From T1SED10-198M sp003554345 [NCBI: Candidatus Sumerlaeota bacterium] (lineage in GTDB: Bacteria; Sumerlaeota; T1SED10-198M): a stretch of 5,453 nucleotides of DNA. Shown here piece after piece: positions 4,019 through 5,453 of the stretch (position 1 is the stretch's first letter; every line of letters starts with the position of its first letter). The DNA is taken from NCBI GenBank assembly GCA_003554345.1, contig PWGE01000267.1:1-5453 (forward strand). Reading direction: 5' to 3'. Position numbers and translations under genes: made by a program. The notes beneath the pieces were generated by a model. It had not been told where the DNA came from. It saw nothing but the letters and a program-made list of their open reading frames with translations, and did not search any database.

Positions 4019-5083
4019 ATGGACATAAAGCGCGAAGAAATATTAGAACTACCTAAAACCGACCTGCATCTTCACCTGGATGGTTCGATGAGACTGGAAA
4101 CCATCCTGGAACTGGCAGATAAGCAAAAAATCAGGCTTCCTGCCAATGATGCAGATAAACTCAAAAAGTTACTGGTAAAGAAGAATAGTAAGAACCTGGT
4201 GGAATATCTCGAAGCTTTTCAATATCCTCTTCAGGTTTTACAAACGGCGGAAGCTCTGTATCGGGCGACATATGAGCTGTGTGAGGATGCTCACGCTGAA
4301 AATGTCAGGTATCTTGAACTACGTTTTGCGCCTGTTCTTCATACTCAAAAAGGTTTGCGTCTTACTGAAATTGTCATGCCGGTCCTTGATGCCATGAAAA
4401 AGGCATATCGTGATTTTGGAATTGAATCCGGATTGATTTTATGTGCCATGCGTCATATGGATCCCGATGTTTCCATGCGTACGGCTGAACTGGCTGTTGC
4501 TTTTAAAAATAAAGGGGTGGTGGGTTTTGATTTAGCGGGCGCTGAAAAAGATTATCCTGCTAAATACCATCGGGATGCTTTTTTCCTCATATTGAATAAC
4601 AATATCAACTGTACTATTCACGCCGGTGAAGCGTATGGCCCGGAAAGTATTGCCCAGGCGATTCATTATTGCGGGGCTCATCGGTTGGGACACGGAACCA
4701 GGCTTGTTGAGGATGGGGATCTCCTGAATTATGTGAACGATCACCGCATTCCGCTGGAAATATGTTTAAACAGCAATCTTCATACTCATTCTGTCTCTTC
4801 ATTGTCGGAACACCCTTTTCGGCTGTATTATGATTATGGAATGAGGGTGACCCTGAATACTGATAACCGAACTATTTCCGATACCACCATGACGGATGAA
4901 CTTTATACGGCTTATAAGGCGTATAATATGTCGCGGGATGAGGTGAGCAATATCATCCTGTATGGCTTTAAAAGCACTTTCCAATCGTATAAAGCCAAAT
5001 CCAGCATGATTAACGAAGCTTTAACGCCTTTGCGTAATTTTGCTGAAAAAGGGGGGAAAGCCACTAATCATGAAGTCCTGTAG
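4019..5083 (+). CDS. add: Adenosine deaminase
   Basis: The 354-residue zinc hydrolase converts adenosine (and deoxyadenosine) to inosine and ammonia in cytoplasmic purine salvage. It spans a full-length TIM-barrel amidohydrolase of the adenosine deaminase family. Visible active-site elements are KTDLHLHLDGS with zinc ligands H17 and H19, CTIHAGE with zinc ligand H201 and catalytic E204, HRLGHGTR with catalytic H225, EICLNSNLHT, and LNTDNR with zinc ligand D282. N283 replaces the second Asp of the classical TDD motif; TDNR variants are known among bacterial family members, so activity is still expected. Related aminodeoxyfutalosine or N6-substituted adenine deaminases cannot be fully excluded. 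AAGGAG (4007-4012) lies 6 bases before the ATG. The gene is separated from the divergent minus-strand set by the repeat-rich spacer, and its end overlaps the convergent phosphatase gene by 16 bp, with no obvious terminator. Confidence 0.93.
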   Translation: MDIKREEILELPKTDLHLHLDGSMRLETILELADKQKIRLPANDADKLKKLLVKKNSKNLVEYLEAFQYPLQVLQTAEALYRATYELCEDAHAENVRYLELRFAPVLHTQKGLRLTEIVMPVLDAMKKAYRDFGIESGLILCAMRHMDPDVSMRTAELAVAFKNKGVVGFDLAGAEKDYPAKYHRDAFFLILNNNINCTIHAGEAYGPESIAQAIHYCGAHRLGHGTRLVEDGDLLNYVNDHRIPLEICLNSNLHTHSVSSLSEHPFRLYYDYGMRVTLNTDNRTISDTTMTDELYTAYKAYNMSRDEVSNIILYGFKSTFQSYKAKSSMINEALTPLRNFAEKGGKATNHEVL

Positions 5084-5453
5084 AATGCCTCAGGTGACAG
5101 GACCCGATAATCAGTGTTTTTCATATAATATTGCGGCATCTCTGATAAGTCTTCCCCGCGCAATGTACAAGTCAAAGCCGCACCTACAATTTGATGGCAG
5201 ACAACGATAATGGGACGGGGGTAGCTTTCCAGGTCGTTATTTTCAAGAAAGGTTTGTAAACGTTGCTGGACGTTGAAAATTGTTTCACCACCCGGCGGTG
5301 ATGCCTGAGTAGGATTCTTTCGCCAGGTTTCAAACATTGTTCTGTCTTTGCCCTGAAGCCGGGCCGGCTGTTTTCCATCCCATTTGCCAAAAGCTATTTC
5401 CTGGAGAAGGGGATTGGTAACTACCGGTACATGAAGACGTTTGCTGAGTATAC
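5068..5453 (-). CDS. Histidine phosphatase (phosphoglycerate mutase-like) family protein, 5' end outside window
   Basis: The frame is open from the right edge to TGA at 5070-5068, giving the C-terminal 127 residues. The true start, with the catalytic RHG motif, is outside; a Met in the middle of the visible frame is not the start. Visible family features are LLQEIAFGKWDG (residues 15-26 of the fragment, the LxExxxGxWEG element carrying the acid E18), PPGGETIFNVQQRL (52-65), and the second catalytic-pocket histidine in IIVVCHQIVGAAL (H86). The residue after that His is Gln where Gly is usual. Members include cofactor-dependent phosphoglycerate mutase, alpha-ribazole phosphatase and broad sugar-phosphate phosphatases. 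The GGE and GxWDG elements fit the phosphatase side better than the glycolytic mutase, but the substrate cannot be set from this fragment. It converges on adenosine deaminase with a 16-bp overlap. Confidence 0.85.
   Translation of the reverse strand, partial: ILSKRLHVPVVTNPLLQEIAFGKWDGKQPARLQGKDRTMFETWRKNPTQASPPGGETIFNVQQRLQTFLENNDLESYPRPIIVVCHQIVGAALTCTLRGEDLSEMPQYYMKNTDYRVLSPEAFYRTS

Overview
The window is bacterial chromosome: AT-leaning, with ordinary housekeeping genes separated by unusually long intergenic stretches full of repeats. The thioredoxin-like gene and the adenosine deaminase gene have clear Shine-Dalgarno sites (AAAGGAG, AAGGAG); the others have weak sites or none. No gene fixes the phylum. 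Small membrane proteins of the DUF2752 and zinc-ribbon/TM2 kind, together with dispersed repeats, would fit an uncultured environmental lineage, but that is inference.

Layout from left to right. Positions 1-669 contain no convincing gene. They hold copies of a modular interspersed repeat, a REP-like hairpin headed by GTAG, and a perfect 11-bp-arm palindrome just upstream of a membrane-targeted thioredoxin-like protein (670-1092, +). Positions 1093-1505 are non-coding or badly decayed. They carry two long-range inverted repeats that could fold into structured RNA, then a T-rich possible terminator. Next is 5-formyltetrahydrofolate cyclo-ligase (1506-2081, +).

A set of three minus-strand genes converges on the cyclo-ligase. 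In transcription order they are a zinc-ribbon/TM2-type membrane protein (3466-2897), a DUF2752 membrane protein (2811-2395), and a 63-codon Cys-containing small gene (2263-2073). The last is readable only if one base is added to a five-base homopolymer run. It is absent from a simple ORF list and is the most easily missed gene here. A second repeat-rich spacer (about 3491-4018) separates this set from adenosine deaminase (4019-5083, +). The 3' end of that gene overlaps, by 16 bp, the 3' end of a histidine-phosphatase-family gene that runs off the right edge on the minus strand.

The genes do not form one pathway: they cover thiol redox at the cell envelope, folate salvage, purine salvage, an unassigned phosphatase and a small membrane-protein cluster. 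No defence system, transposase, CRISPR array or tRNA was seen. The most interesting material is the frameshifted small gene, the paired modular repeats in two spacers, the two GTAG-headed hairpins, and the foldable spacer upstream of the folate gene.
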